From the NCBI GenBank assembly GCA_022385755.1, contig MU278351.1:127594-191593 (forward strand): a stretch of 64,000 nucleotides of DNA, given 5' to 3'. Positions within the stretch are counted from its first letter, which is position 1. Each line of letters starts with the position of its first letter. The notes under the pieces were generated by a model. That model was not told the origin of the DNA. It worked only from the letters and a program-made list of their open reading frames with translations, and ran no database searches. Positions 34,510-45,640 of this stretch are shown here, one piece after another. The position numbers and the translations under genes were made by a program. The stretch is from Trametopsis cervina (Eukaryota > Basidiomycota > Agaricomycetes > Polyporales > Irpicaceae).

Positions 34510-35824
34510 ATGCCCGAAAGCATTGCAAGGATGTCCAATGAACCTGAAGAGGACACCGGTCACTCTCAAGAATCGGTTTTTCCACCTGAAAAGGCGCGGG
34601 TTCCCACAGAGGAACTGCTGTCAAGGCACAAGTATCAGTTACGACCACGTTATCAAGAAAATGCACTTTCATCATGGGATCCAGAGCGCAACCGAGACAT
34701 GGACTCCCGTGGTCTTGAGGATCACACTCGGCAGAAGGTGCGCCACCTTATCTGCAAGTTCCTCCGCTTCTTACGCCACTCGCAGACATCGACCGCTCTC
34801 GTGGTTGCCATCCACGAGCCATCCGGACAATTGGTGTGTATCAAAGGGGTCCAAAGCAGCCTTCAAGAACACCGCATTCTCCAACAGTTCACGGACCACC
34901 CCGGACATTCACAAAACCATTGCGTACCCTTACTTGACGTTTTCCAGGATCCGGACGACCCCGAAGTCACTTACATGGTCATGCCGTACCTACATCCGAT
35001 CAACAAGCCACCTTTTGTGACCGTAGGCGAAGTTATGGACTTCGTGGGCCAGATGTTGGAGGTAGGGCTACCCTCTCTCGGTTACCATGGGTCTCACGCC
35101 GAGTCATAGGGCCTGGATTTTCTACATACACACGGTGTCGCGCATAGGTACCTCATTCATCTTCTTTTGTGCTGCCCGCTTTCTCACTGTCACAGGAACG
35201 GAGACATTTCAAATGTAATGATGGACGCCAACGCTCTCCTTCGCAGGTACCATGCGATGAACGCTGACTCAAATCCGACGGCGGACCATCCTGCGCAGAT
35301 CCTACCGCGACACCGAGCCGGCATCAGATATTACTTCGTCGACTTTGGCCTCGCAATGCACGTCGAACATCCCCGAAGTGTGAATAAATACGTTGTTGGC
35401 CCATGCGGCAAGAATCGAATGGTCCCCGAGTTTTCGTCGAGCGGACCGTACGATGTATTCAAGGCTGACGTCTACATCTTAGGCAACCTGTTCAGAGAAG
35501 CGTTCTATAAGGTGCGCGGCTGTGGACCATCATGCATTGCCTCGCCGCTGAGTCCACGTTTAGGAGTACTCAAATGTGGAATGGCTATGTCCTCTCATCG
35601 ATATGATGACCAAAGTTGATCCTGAAGATCGGCCGCATGCTTGGCAAGCCGAGAAGTTTTGGTCGCTAAATGTGGCGTCGTATCGTCTTGACCCGTCAAC
35701 CGTCTTGATCGAGAGAATGTTCAAACAAACCTTGTGGAATTCAGATTTGGTTCGACAGGCTCTGCTGAGTCGTCCTGCAGTACTCGGGGGAAGGCTTTTA
35801 GGCTGGTTCGCACAGCAGGGCTGA
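34510..35824 (+). CDS. Kinase-like protein, copy A (intact)
   Basis: Four exons (34510-35061, 35110-35147, 35196-35511, 35564-35824) sum to 1167 nt, 388 residues. The lead is about 45 hydrophilic residues, then YQLRPRYQENALSSW, typical of this agaricomycete family. Kinase landmarks: VCIKG with the beta-3 Lys, MVMPYLHP and FVTVGEVMDF before the hinge-like region, the catalytic loop as HRNGDISN (HRD changed to HRN), and YYFVDFGLA (DFG kept). VPEFS..GPYDVFKADVYILG is the APE/F-helix equivalent. No glycine-rich loop is visible, and the catalytic Asp is replaced by Asn, so it is probably a pseudokinase. Its near-identical dead copy starts at 39838. Function unknown. Confidence 0.85.
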
Positions 35825-35939
35825 GACCCGTTTTCTCGACTATACCTTGCATTTGTGTATTCACGATACTTTGCCCTGTTAATTAGTCAGATTCCGGTCT
35901 TCACCCGTCATTTATGCACATCGTCTGGCCTTAACGTAT

Positions 35940-36260
35940 AGTAAATGAGCTACCATGGCGGCCATAGCTTCTACAAGGACAATAACGGGGCAGCACGCGC
36001 TAGTGGATTTCAGCCGTAAAGAAGCCTGGTGTCATGTCAATGGCGACATCCGTGTATGTACGAGGCCCCCGGGAACCAATAGTTATCTCAATGAGACGGA
36101 TCGCATTGCCCTAGCTGAGGGTTCACAACTTAAGCAAGTGTTGGTCTCACTGACAGGTGCTGTGTGTGACGCAACGAAACTCAAGACAATAAAACTGTAT
36201 CCATATGTCGTGAATACAACCCAGCTACTGTGCGCGTTTCACGCTTAGCTGCAGTGATGG
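35940..36260 (+). repeat. downstream module with conserved coding-like relic
   Basis: A short open frame (35955-36248) contains CHVNGDIRV followed by a frame-disturbed EAPGN. The counterpart after copy B (about 41225-41520) reads HVNSDIRVYEAPRN, and weaker forms occur near 43330 and 52590. Each trails off into stops. It is best seen as a repeated fragment of an unidentified gene that travels with the kinase-like copies. Confidence 0.55.
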
Positions 36261-36839
36261 CTGGTGGCCTCGGAGTGCTGTTTCGAGCAAAGTTATTCTT
36301 CAACGAGCGGTTGCCATTGAAGAGCAGGGCCAAAGTTCGATAGCGACGATGGGTCTAGCCTTGCACATAATTCAGCCGTCAGTATAACCGTTACCGTTAG
36401 CTCATGAAGTCAGAGTCAGACGAGACACGAATTACATTGACTCGGAGGTGAGTAGTGTGCAATCATTGGAACCGTAATGCCACCACGAAGGAGCCACAAT
36501 GAACCACATTTTCTAGGATCCGTGTTGGATGGATGGGATGAAAGCCTTCTCTGAAGAGTTTGTCTGCGGAATGGACGTGAAGACGTGGATGCCATACGAC
36601 GCGAGGGTGCGTAAACGTGAGAGCTCGCCAGTGGCCAGTACGATGAGACATAGCGAGGTGAGTTTGTGAAGATGATGTGCGTGAGCACGTTGATTCACCG
36701 GGAGGGAGCTTATCTACAAGATGAATTTACGTCAGGGCAACAGAACAGGTGAGTAGGTTTCTCTCACCATAATGGCCCTGATGCCGAAACACTGCACGTC
36801 CGTCATGCTATAGAGCATGAGCTTCGGGTTCTGCTCCTC
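36261..36839. other. no supported gene
   Basis: Minus-strand frames at 36416-36698 are open but short, and may extend the degenerate minus-strand coding relic of the next block. Confidence 0.35.
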
Positions 36840-38660
36840 GTGAATGCCAGTCTGCGCAAACTAGCCGCACGCGATCTCGAGGAGCGGTATCCAGTTCCGC
36901 CCGGTACCGGCAGTCATGTAGTACCCGATGAGCAACGCTAACCCGTGGTCGTCGTCCTCCAGAATCTGCCTCGCCGGCACTGCTGCGCTGTCTTTCAGCA
37001 GCGGGATGCAGCTCTCGTTGAGGTACTCCTTTGTGGGTGGATGTGACGGCGCAGCTGGCGAGCCCGTACGGACGTTCGTCTGCATTTTGGACGAGCGCAG
37101 ACCTGCGAGTACGCAGATCGTCCGCCCGCGAAGAAGGCTGATGACATGGGAAGGCGGTGGCAGTCGGCGGGGTGTGGTCGGCCAAAGTCTGCAGCAGGTG
37201 GTGCTGGTAGGCTGAAGTCGCGAGGGCGGGAGAGGCAGAGTGGGTGACTGTATGCCCATAAACACAAACACGAACGCCACTAGAGAGAATACGAATACCG
37301 TGAGAGGGAACGGACACTGATGTCGACAGCACAGCGCATGCGAATCGACCACGTCCAGAAGATTGCGAAGTGGGTGCCGAGCTTGCCCGTCACCGCAGGA
37401 GGGAGGACGCGCCAGGCCTGGGCAATGGGGCAAGCGAGCTGCGTGTGCGCATGGGGTTGCACGAGGAGGCAAGAAGACAGCGGTGTTACCGTTAGCCCGC
37501 TCTCTGAGAGTAAATTGTCCGGGCGAACACTGACGGCCGTCGTACGGTTACGTGCGATTTCGCAGGGGATGATCTCGAGCTAGTTGGCGAGCCGCGCATT
37601 GACGTTGTTGGCAATGGTGCTGATCTATCGCACCACCATTGTTTCGCTTTCGACCAACGTCATGGGCAGAGGAGGTGGTGGAGAGCGAAGCGGGGTCAAC
37701 TGTAGGGTGCGGGAACGAGGATAGCGAGGATAAACGGGAGGGGGAGAGGGGGACCAGCGACGATGGGTGGCAGACAGGGGGGACAGAGGAAGCACTTTAT
37801 GCAGAGATGGCAATTGACAGATCGTCGGCAAAGTCGGCGCGTGTGTTCTTGGAGAGCGTCGCAGAAGCAAACGCATGCGTTCGCAAGAAGCCGTCGATGA
37901 CAACCTGTGTGTGCGGCTTAGTGATGTGGGTGTGAGGGGCAGGTCAGCGGACGTACCTAGCTGCTTCGTCGCTATGCCACTCTTCCGTGCCTTCTCGCCC
38001 TTCACTTCCTCTTCTTTCGCCTTTGTCTGCAGTGCGTTGTCGACCGTAACTGCACATGTGTGCTCGAAATTGTTCAACTTGGCGTTTGCACGGTGACCGA
38101 CTTGTTGACGTGCGGATCGGGCGCATGGAGGTGAGCCGGAAGGACCCAAGGGGCGCGGCTAGTGATGAATAAAAAGGTGCTGGTCCGGGGGGAACCGAGG
38201 CATGGTTGGTCGTCGATGAGACGGGAGGTACAGACAGCTTGGAGAGATCTATATTCTCTCCTGTATGCTACCGCAACTTTCAGAATCCCTAGAGCCATGG
38301 TATTGACCCCTGGGAGTGCAGCCACATGACAAGGGGACGAGCGACATCACTCTCCTTTGCTGTTGAGGGAGATGGAGGTTACCACAGCGGTTGTACTGCA
38401 GCACCCACCACAACCTTACCAAACGGTGGCCGCAGCTTCGTTAAGCCACGGTGGCGGCTTTGGCTGGGTGGCGGCCACCGTTTGGTATGGTTGCAGGTGT
38501 TGTTGTTCAAGCGACTGTTTCGCCCTTACTCACTTGGCATGCAGCCTATTTGGAGCATGCTTTGTGCAAACAGAGCGGTAACAACATCGCCAGTTATAGG
38601 AGGTACATGCAGATGGTCAGCTGAGGGTTGTGGCAGGTGGAGTTGAAAAGTCAAGAAGTC
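36840..38660. repeat. GC-rich duplicated block I
   Basis: Collinear with 50225-51810 over about 1.7 kb, with many substitutions and indels. Blocks of near-identity include the stretch near 36950 (CGTGGTCGTCGTCCTCCAG), one near 37370 (GCGAAGTGGGTGC) and about 55 bases near 38297. The minus strand carries protein-like pieces shared by both copies (EYLNE..IPLL.DSAAV, ILEDDDHG, a KGEKA Lys/Glu-rich helix). They are interrupted by stops, so the block probably descends from a multi-exon gene I do not recognise. No transposase or terminal repeats were found. Confidence 0.75.
38417..38487. repeat. perfect 17-bp inverted repeat with 37-nt spacer
   Basis: Arms TACCAAACGGTGGCCGC (38417-38433) and its exact complement (38471-38487) enclose a 37-nt spacer that has its own AGCCAC/GTGGC complementarity. 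The structure lies inside duplicated block I and has a slightly imperfect counterpart at 51580-51650. Confidence 0.9.
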
Positions 38661-38822
38661 GTTGTGCTCACCCATTGGTGCGCGCTTGAGCACGTGACGC
38701 GATGGTCGATCGACTCCCGTTGAACAAGTCGCTTGGTCGTTGTGGCGTTTTGACCTGAGCCCACACTATCGAGCCTCTGGCGAAACGAGCTGGCATTCAT
38801 TTTCGGTCAGTGTGCATTGTAC

Positions 38823-39236
38823 TTATGTATATACACTAATGTACCTGCAGAGATGCCTTTGGCATCCTATCTTAGGTTGCGATGCACCAACCCTTTACAC
38901 GATGTATCCGGACCGAGAAATGCATCCGGCCTCACATCTTAGATAGCCACGATACTTTTCCTACAGGCGACACACATTCGGGCTTCGTTGTTAGTACTAA
39001 ATTCGCTGGGGGTCTGTTTACTTCGCGGCTAAATTGAGCTCTGCGACAGAGACCAGAGGTCCATTGTCATGCCGTGCATATATTCGATCAATCAGCTACC
39101 TTTGGTGGCCGTGGGTAACGTCCTAGGGTGTTCACGCATACACTGCTGCAGATAGGTACTGCATTCATTTTGTTCTACGCTACCCGTTTTCTCACTGCGT
39201 AGGAATTGAGACATCTTTGATGCAATGATGAGCGCC
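38823..39236 (+). pseudogene. fragment of a kinase-like gene with leader repeat, relic 1
   Basis: The stretch begins with TATGTATATACACTAATGTA, continues through the kinase-family leader (GGGCTTCGTTGTTAG), then jumps to a piece resembling exon 1 near the MPYLHPINKPPF segment. Decayed versions of the short exon and of GACATTT..GATG in exon 3 follow. Stops and deletions are many. It is collinear with relic 2 at 53529-53940. Confidence 0.75.
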
Positions 39237-39244
39237 AACGCACG

Positions 39245-39837
39245 CTGGCTCGTCATCAGCACCACCAACTCGGGCTTCGCTGTGTGGGCTCGACTTCGCT
39301 GGACTGATGTTTTCATGCCCGCGGCCAGATTGACGTCGGCATCAGAGGCCGTCTGCCAACCAACGAAACACCAACAAGAGAGCGACAGAGGTAAGTTGCA
39401 TTGCCACTTTCCTTGCTTCGGCTGCCCCCAAGCAAACGAATCACACTAAAATCTTACCTTGTACGACGGCCGCTCGCTCCGTCCCTCTGCCTCCAAGTTG
39501 CTGCAGCAGGCAAGCAGTCCGCTGAAAAGACCACCACAAGAAGACAAGGCAATCCTGGAATATGGTTCGTGAGTTACGAGGAGTCTGCTCTTTACTCACA
39601 TAACTTTGTGCGTAGTTGCCGAATCCAGAAAACAAGGGTGTACGGAAGTATCACAGAACAAAGCTCGTGCACGTGGTTGAAAACTACGGGCCAGGGGAAC
39701 AACGAAGTGGCAAAGCGGCCAGGGGTAATGCTACAAGTAAGCGATTGTTCTCGATAAACCTCAGTTCACCGCCCCTTGCCCACCTTGCCTGCGTGACCTC
39801 TGTTTGACCTTTCCTCTCGAGTAGGACGTATATCACC
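39245..39837 (+). repeat. upstream module of kinase-like copy B
   Basis: Collinear with 33960-34509. Together with copy B and its 3' flank it forms a segmental duplicate of about 2.3 kb, displaced by roughly 5.3 kb from copy A. Confidence 0.8.
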
Positions 39838-41038
39838 ATTCCCGAAAGTATTGCAAGCGTGTCTAATGAACCTGAAGAGGACACCGGTCACTCTCAAGAA
39901 TCGTTCTTTTCACTTGAAAAGGCGCGGGTGGAGCTGCTGTCAAGGCACAGGTATCAATTACGGCCGCGTTATCAAGAAAATGCACAGTCATCATGGGATC
40001 CAGAGCGCAACTGAGACATGGACTCCCGTGGTCTTGAGGATCACACTCGGCAGAAGGTGTGCCACCTTATCTGTAAGTTCCTCCGCTTCTTACGCCACTC
40101 GCAGACATCGACCGCTCTCGTGGTTGCCATCCACGAGCCATCCGGACAATTGGTGTGTATCAAAGGGGTCCAAAGCAGTCTTCAAGAACATTGCATTCTC
40201 CAACAGTTTGCGGACCACCCCGGACATTCACAAAACCATTGCGTACCCTTACTTGACGTTTTCCAGGATCCGGACGACCCCGAAGTCACTTACATGGTCA
40301 TGCCGTACCTACATCCGATCAACAAGCCACCTTTTGTGACCGTAGGCGAAGTTATGGACTTCGTGGGCCAGATGTTGGAGGTAGGGCTCCCTTCTCCCGG
40401 TTACCATGGGTCTCACGCCGAGTCATAGGGTCTGGATTTTCTACATACACACGGTGTCGCGCATAGGTACCTCATTCATCTTCTTTTGTGCTGCCCGCTT
40501 TCTCACTGTCATAGGAACGGAGACATTTCTAATGTAATGATGGACGCCAACGCTCTCCTTCGCAGGTACCATGCGATGAACGCTGACTCAAATCCGACGG
40601 CGGACCATCCTGCGCAGATGCTACCGCGACACCGAACTGGCGTCAGATATTACTTCGGCGACTCTGACCTCGCTATGCGCGTCGAACATCCCCAAAGTGT
40701 GAACAAATATGTCGTTGGCCCATGCGGCAAGAATCGAATGGTCCCCGAGTTTTCGTCGAGCGGACCGTACGATGTATTCAAGGCTGACGTCTACATCCTA
40801 GGTGGAATGGCTATGTCCTCTCATCGATATGATGACCAAAGTTGATCCTGAACATCGGCCGCATGCTTGGCAAGCCGAGAAGTTTTGGTCGCTGAATGTG
40901 GCGTCGTATCGTCTTGACCCGTCAACCATCTCGATAGAGAGAATCTACAAACAAACCCTATGGGACTCAGTTTTTGTTTTTGGTCAATCGGCTCTGTTGA
41001 CTCGCACGGCAGCACTTGGGCGAAAGCTTTTTGGCTAG
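39838..41038 (+). pseudogene. Kinase-like protein, copy B (dead duplicate of copy A)
   Basis: Nearly identical to copy A over most of its length but broken in several ways. The start ATG is ATT at the corresponding place. A CGA arginine codon has become TGA just before 40018. The end of exon 3, the whole third intron and the start of exon 4 are lost in one deletion of about 95 bases near 40801. DFG has become DSD (YYFGDSD). No full-length protein is possible; a shorter product from the internal ATG at 40018 would still lack the deleted part. Substitutions relative to A are mostly transitions. Confidence 0.92.
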
Positions 41039-41224
41039 TTTGCAGAGCTTCAGGGCTGGCAAGTGACTTCTCATTGTGTGACCGTAGCTCGCTTAAGTGC
41101 TTTCATTCATGATGCTATCATCTATGTAATTACATAGCTTCTGGTCCTCGCGCTGCGTTCATCATACCCACTGACGTGAACGTATCGCAAGTAAGCTTCT
41201 ATAGCCGTCTCGGATCCTATAGGT

Positions 41225-41520
41225 AATGAATGGTGAGCGTGAGGCAGCAAATTTTGACCATGAAGAAGGCTGGGGTCACGTAAATAGTGACATCCGTGTG
41301 TATGAAGCCCCCAGAAACCTCAAGTCACTACGATGACACTATTGTTATATCCTTACGCGCAAGACGAACTAACGGTCCAATTCGATCAGAGAGTTCAAGT
41401 AATCAAACTTGCATGGATTCCGCAAGACTATTACCTCAGCTCTATCAAGTTTTTATGGGGCTAAACCGCAGTCGAAAAAGCAGGTTTCGTCATTCTGTTC
41501 GCAGCGGCTAATTTAGTCCT
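41225..41520 (+). repeat. downstream module of copy B
   Basis: Corresponds to 35940-36260 after copy A. Here HVNSDIRVYEAPRN is uninterrupted, but a stop follows soon after in the same frame. Confidence 0.6.
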
Positions 41521-41783
41521 CCAAGTGAAAATACTGACAATCGCAGTCAGGTGGTGGCGTCGTCACCAAACAAACATCATATTTCCCCATTTAGTAAGAA
41601 TCAGCGCGCTGGATATACGTGTGTGCGCATCATTTCCATATATAGAGTTATGATTACATAAGAACCGGTCTATGCGGATAGACATATCATCGCTGAGTTA
41701 CACCAAGTCCTCAACCTCAGCCCGGGTTGACATAGCTGATTCATCATACGGAGGAGGCTGAGCATTGTGATGGACTAAAAGCG
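41521..41783. other. no supported gene
   Basis: The 3' side of the next minus-strand gene. Nothing recognised. Confidence 0.45.
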
Positions 41784-42560
41784 CTAGTGAGAATGACTCT
41801 GATTATTGAATGGAGATAACCCACCGAACATGCTCTCGTCCGTTGCAGCTACTAGTGTCTCAGCTGCCCGCCGTGTTGATTCAGACCATATCTTGTGGTA
41901 TCCATTGGTCGTTAACTGTCCAACAGGCGCAATTTGAGTGAAACGGCTACACTGATAGCCCTTACTGAGCCACATACCTGTACGTTATCAAGGAACCCAT
42001 CGATGGCCTCGGTGAGAACCCTGATCCTGTTAGCGAGGTTGGCGTCCGATTTGTACAACCACTCTTTGTACGACGACTCGCGAAGTGCTTTGGTCAGAAT
42101 CGTTATCTCAGCAGCGTGACTAAATCGTGGACAAGAAAGAGGCGTTAGTGGAGGGGCAAAGCCGAAACCAGCGAATATACCCTAATGCTGCCTTCCTCAG
42201 AGCAGCTACGGGAGTAACGCCTGCTGGGCGTATTCTTGGAGGTCCTCCAACACTTCCATCGGTGTTCTCAAGCGGTATTCTGCTAACTGCATCTAGCTGT
42301 TGCTGAAGGGACTCGATGTTGGCGTTAGCATCTTTCAGCTCTTCCTTGGCAAGCTCCAAGTCTTGTTTGAGCCGCACCCATGGGAGAAGACGGCCTAGTT
42401 GAGCGCCGACAGCAGGAAGCACGGCGACCAGCAAGCCAAGAGCCGGCACGACAGTGAGGGGCGTAATAAGGCCACTGCCAATGCCAGTACCCACAGGACG
42501 TGGCGTTGGGTCATTGGCGAGTGAACTTCCTGCGCCATCTCGAATCGATGTAGAGGCCAT
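41784..42560 (-). CDS. Small membrane-anchored coiled-coil protein
   Basis: Three exons on the minus strand (42560-42181, 42119-41978, 41915-41784) sum to 654 nt, 217 residues. The N-terminus is Ser/Gly-rich, followed by a hydrophobic segment (about residues 30-56, LTVVPALGLLVAVLPAVGA) able to span a membrane. An amphipathic coiled coil follows (LELAKEELKDANANIESLQQ, about 65-92). The C-terminal part is helical (ITILTKALRESSYKEWLY). No known domain. Its size and TM-plus-helix layout resemble the gene at 56655-57495, which also sits among kinases. An ATG further upstream at 42617 is possible, but the one used gives a compact start before the Gly-rich region. Confidence 0.72.
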
Positions 42561-44136
42561 GACCGCAATATCAAAGTAGCTGCAAGAACGTGAGGAGTGA
42601 TGTACAACGGCAGACACACAAGCACATACCGCTACTCAGGCTGCCTGAACCTGCGCACTAATAATAAGAAGTCACAGACTGCTCAATACACCCAAGGGCT
42701 GATCGGGGATGAAGAGGGTTGATAGATAGTACTTGGTCATTCAAGCCCCCGTCCCTTTTATCACAGGTTGGTTGTATAAGTTACAGAGACACGAAAGATA
42801 TGCCAGGGGTCCTCATCGATCCAGTGATGGGGTACGCGTATTTGTCCACAATATAGAAGTACCTCCGCTCCAAAGTCAGAAACTTGGGCATTCACGCTGC
42901 CACGCTGTCGACAATGCACTGCTGCATTTGGCAGGTTCCCCCCTTACGATAGGCCGTTTATGGGCTATCTTGGAAGGTCTACTTGCAGCAGACACCGTTG
43001 GGCGAGAAAGCATGGGTAACTCGTACTACACAACAACGCCACTCGTCTCAGGCTTGTCTAACGCTATTGTGTTCCACCAGTGAGCGTCCGGCATGTGTGT
43101 TAACGTAGACTAAGGAAACTACCACACCGGATAGCCACTAATATGGCTAGCGCTTTCACTATATACGTGCTTAACATTGTGACCGACTGCCTTCTGCGCC
43201 TCATGGACCCGTGCCTTGCGTTAATGCTTTCATTCAGGGAGCTCTATATAATGTCTCACAAGTTCTGCAAACCAATCACTGGTCAGCCAGGGCTGGTAGC
43301 TCCCCGTTATAAACAAGCCCGGTATCACGGCATCCGTCTGTATGAAGCCTTCGGGAACCGGTGGCTAATTTGCATCCGCCCCAGTTGAGGAGTCTTGGCT
43401 TAGGCAGCGTTGTTCTCGCTGACAGGCGCCACGCATCGCGTAGCGATACAATGCAATAATAAGGTAACTTAGTCTTCAGGGTAGAGATCCTGCAGTTATT
43501 CAAGACAAGAATGAGTAGGCCGCTTTTCGGTCGTCGCGTCCCAGGCAGCATGGCCAAATGTAATTCTCCCAACTAGTACCAGCACATCTGTATACTGCTG
43601 GGTTGCTTTGGCCGCATCTAAAAGCCTGCACAAAATCCTGCTTCCGCATCAATGCAACGAGGCTGCACAGCTGAAGGGCTACCTTGAGAATGATATCGCA
43701 AATAGGCTATCACTGATAAGAGCCCCACTCCTAGCGCCGTCGTACGCTGTCTCAAAGAGTACGAGTGCGCACGTAATGGGCGGCATAACGGTGTGCATGT
43801 AGGTGATTATTGCCTTCGTGGATGTCCACTTGAACGGGTAAACCTAGTGAGTAGGTTTAGAAGTTCATATTCATGAAGCTTCAAGGGAGGGATATGGTAT
43901 GCTGACGGAAATGCTACTTCATTCTGGATATCGCGGGCGGAAGAGAAGTACTGGAAGTTCCCCAAACTATTGGCCGCTCTGCTTGAGGAACGTGTCGCGT
44001 GGCACAGCTGTCAGGGGTCCTTTCTGGCATTTGATGGGCATGGAAGTACATGCAATTGATCGCTGCCACAACTGATACAAATATACCCACTCAGAGTCGG
44101 AGACCTTGTCACGATCCTGCCACGCTACAATAATGC
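42561..44136. other. relic-rich region without intact gene
   Basis: About 1.6 kb. Near 43320-43560 a degenerate stretch resembles the downstream module (IRLYEAFGN, then a split SLTGAT). Other frames are short. No full gene found. Confidence 0.45.
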
Positions 44137-44292
44137 GCTTCTGTCTCTAACCACCAACAAGCCGGCATGGGACCACCGAATCGCAGAGTAGACAAGCAGA
44201 GAGATGCCCTGCTCGCTTCTGTCTCTAATCACCAACAAGCAGGCACGGGGCCACCGAATCGCACAGCAAACAGCCAGAGAGATGCCCAGCTA
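44137..44292 (+). repeat. two tandem 78-bp units (26 codons each)
   Basis: Units 44137-44214 and 44215-44292 are about 87% alike by eye and keep the reading frame of the following gene. The gene's ATG at 44167 lies inside unit 1, where unit 2 has ACG. Confidence 0.85.
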
Positions 44293-45640
44293 ATGAAGGC
44301 TGACAAGCAAGCGACCAAGCGTCGATCTATGCTTCGTTACAGTCAGTCCTTGCAGGACTTGCTCATGACAGAGGCCGCTCGGCGTGCCGAGCAGAATGAG
44401 GCTGAAGCATTCTGGGCGGTCCACTATGAGTTTTTGGTCCTAAATGGATATCTGTTACGTCCAAGATGCCACCCTAAATGGCGCCCCTCGTGGGATTTGG
44501 AGGAGAACCGAGATGTAGACCCAAGTACCTTTGAGGATTGGATTACATCTCCCGTGAGCCCCCTATTCTTCTTGCGAGCTCTTGCATCTAATTAATTATA
44601 GGCTCGCCATCATGTAATGGATGCTACACGCATGCAAGACGGCGCACTTGTGTACATCAAATGCGTAGAGAAAGGCGCGCTGGAAGAGAAGATTGCTCGG
44701 ATGTTCAGCAGAGCTGACTTGGCTGCAAAGCCGGAAAACCACTGCGTACCTATCACAGGATTTATCGAGGGGGATAAGGATAAGGGGGTCGACTTCATCG
44801 TTATGCCATTCCTGCGCCCCGTCAATAAACCCCCTTTTGAAACGGTCGACGATGTAATTGATTTTGTGGACCAGATTTTGGAGGTACGTTTCTGGTGCAT
44901 CTTATGCATTTGCACTCAGCCATACGTATTATTGCAGGGTCTTAAGTTTATTCACCAGCAGGGCGTAGCGCATCGGTAGGTCCGTATCCATAATGCAGTT
45001 CTTTGCTCATCAACTATCTAGCGACTGTTCTGTTCAGAACCTCATGATGGATGCGAACTCTTTGTTCCCAGAAGGTTTTCATCCGGTCAGTCTCATCCTT
45101 GATCCAACCGCTACGCGCCTTGCAAAACAAAAACCGAGAAGTAGTGCCCGGGTCAAATACTATTATGTTGATTTTGGCATATCAGTCCATATCCTTCCAG
45201 GTCAGCCGAAGTTAGCGTTAGGAGGGGCTGGTCGGGACCAGAGCGTCCCTGAGCTCTCTCACGTTGTTCCGTATGATCCTTTCTTGGTTGATATCTACAT
45301 CATCGGCAATATGTTCAAGACCTTCCTCCACAAAGTACGATCTTTATCGACATGCAATATGATTGTCTAACCCGGATAACTCTAGGTGTATGCCAATGTC
45401 GATTTCTTAGCGCCCTTGATCACAGCGATGACAATGGAGGATCCAAGCGATCGTCCAGATGCCACTGAGGCTGTTAGAAGATGGCACCAGTTGAAGGGCA
45501 CCATATCCTCCTTCCGCAGAAAATCACGTCTGAGGGCGATCAGTGAGCCATGGCTGACCTCGTTTGTTCTCGGTGGAATAGACATTGTGGGCCGTGGCGG
45601 GAAGGGGTTGCTATCCTGGATGGGAGACTGGCAGGGTTGA
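44167..45640 (+). CDS. Kinase-like protein, copy C (best-preserved motifs)
   Basis: Five exons (44167-44553, 44602-44883, 44938-44975, 45022-45334, 45386-45640) sum to 1275 nt, 424 residues. A charged N-terminal tail includes one repeat unit, then comes YLLRPRCHPKWRPSWDLEEN. VYIKC supplies the beta-3 Lys. FIVMPFLRPVNKPPFETVDD is followed by GLKFIHQQGVAHR, and the catalytic loop is HRDCSVQN. YYYVDFGIS keeps DFG, VPELS..VPYDPFLVDIYIIG follows, and the C-lobe ends at DWQG. HRD, the loop Asn and DFG are all present, so this copy could be active, although no canonical glycine loop is visible. Substrate unknown. The upstream in-frame stop at 44131 supports the start. Confidence 0.87.

Noticed and set aside
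36861..37472. 203-codon minus-strand frame in duplicated block I as a gene
   Set aside because: The matching region in block II needs other frames and contains stops, so it is more likely a relic than a functional gene.
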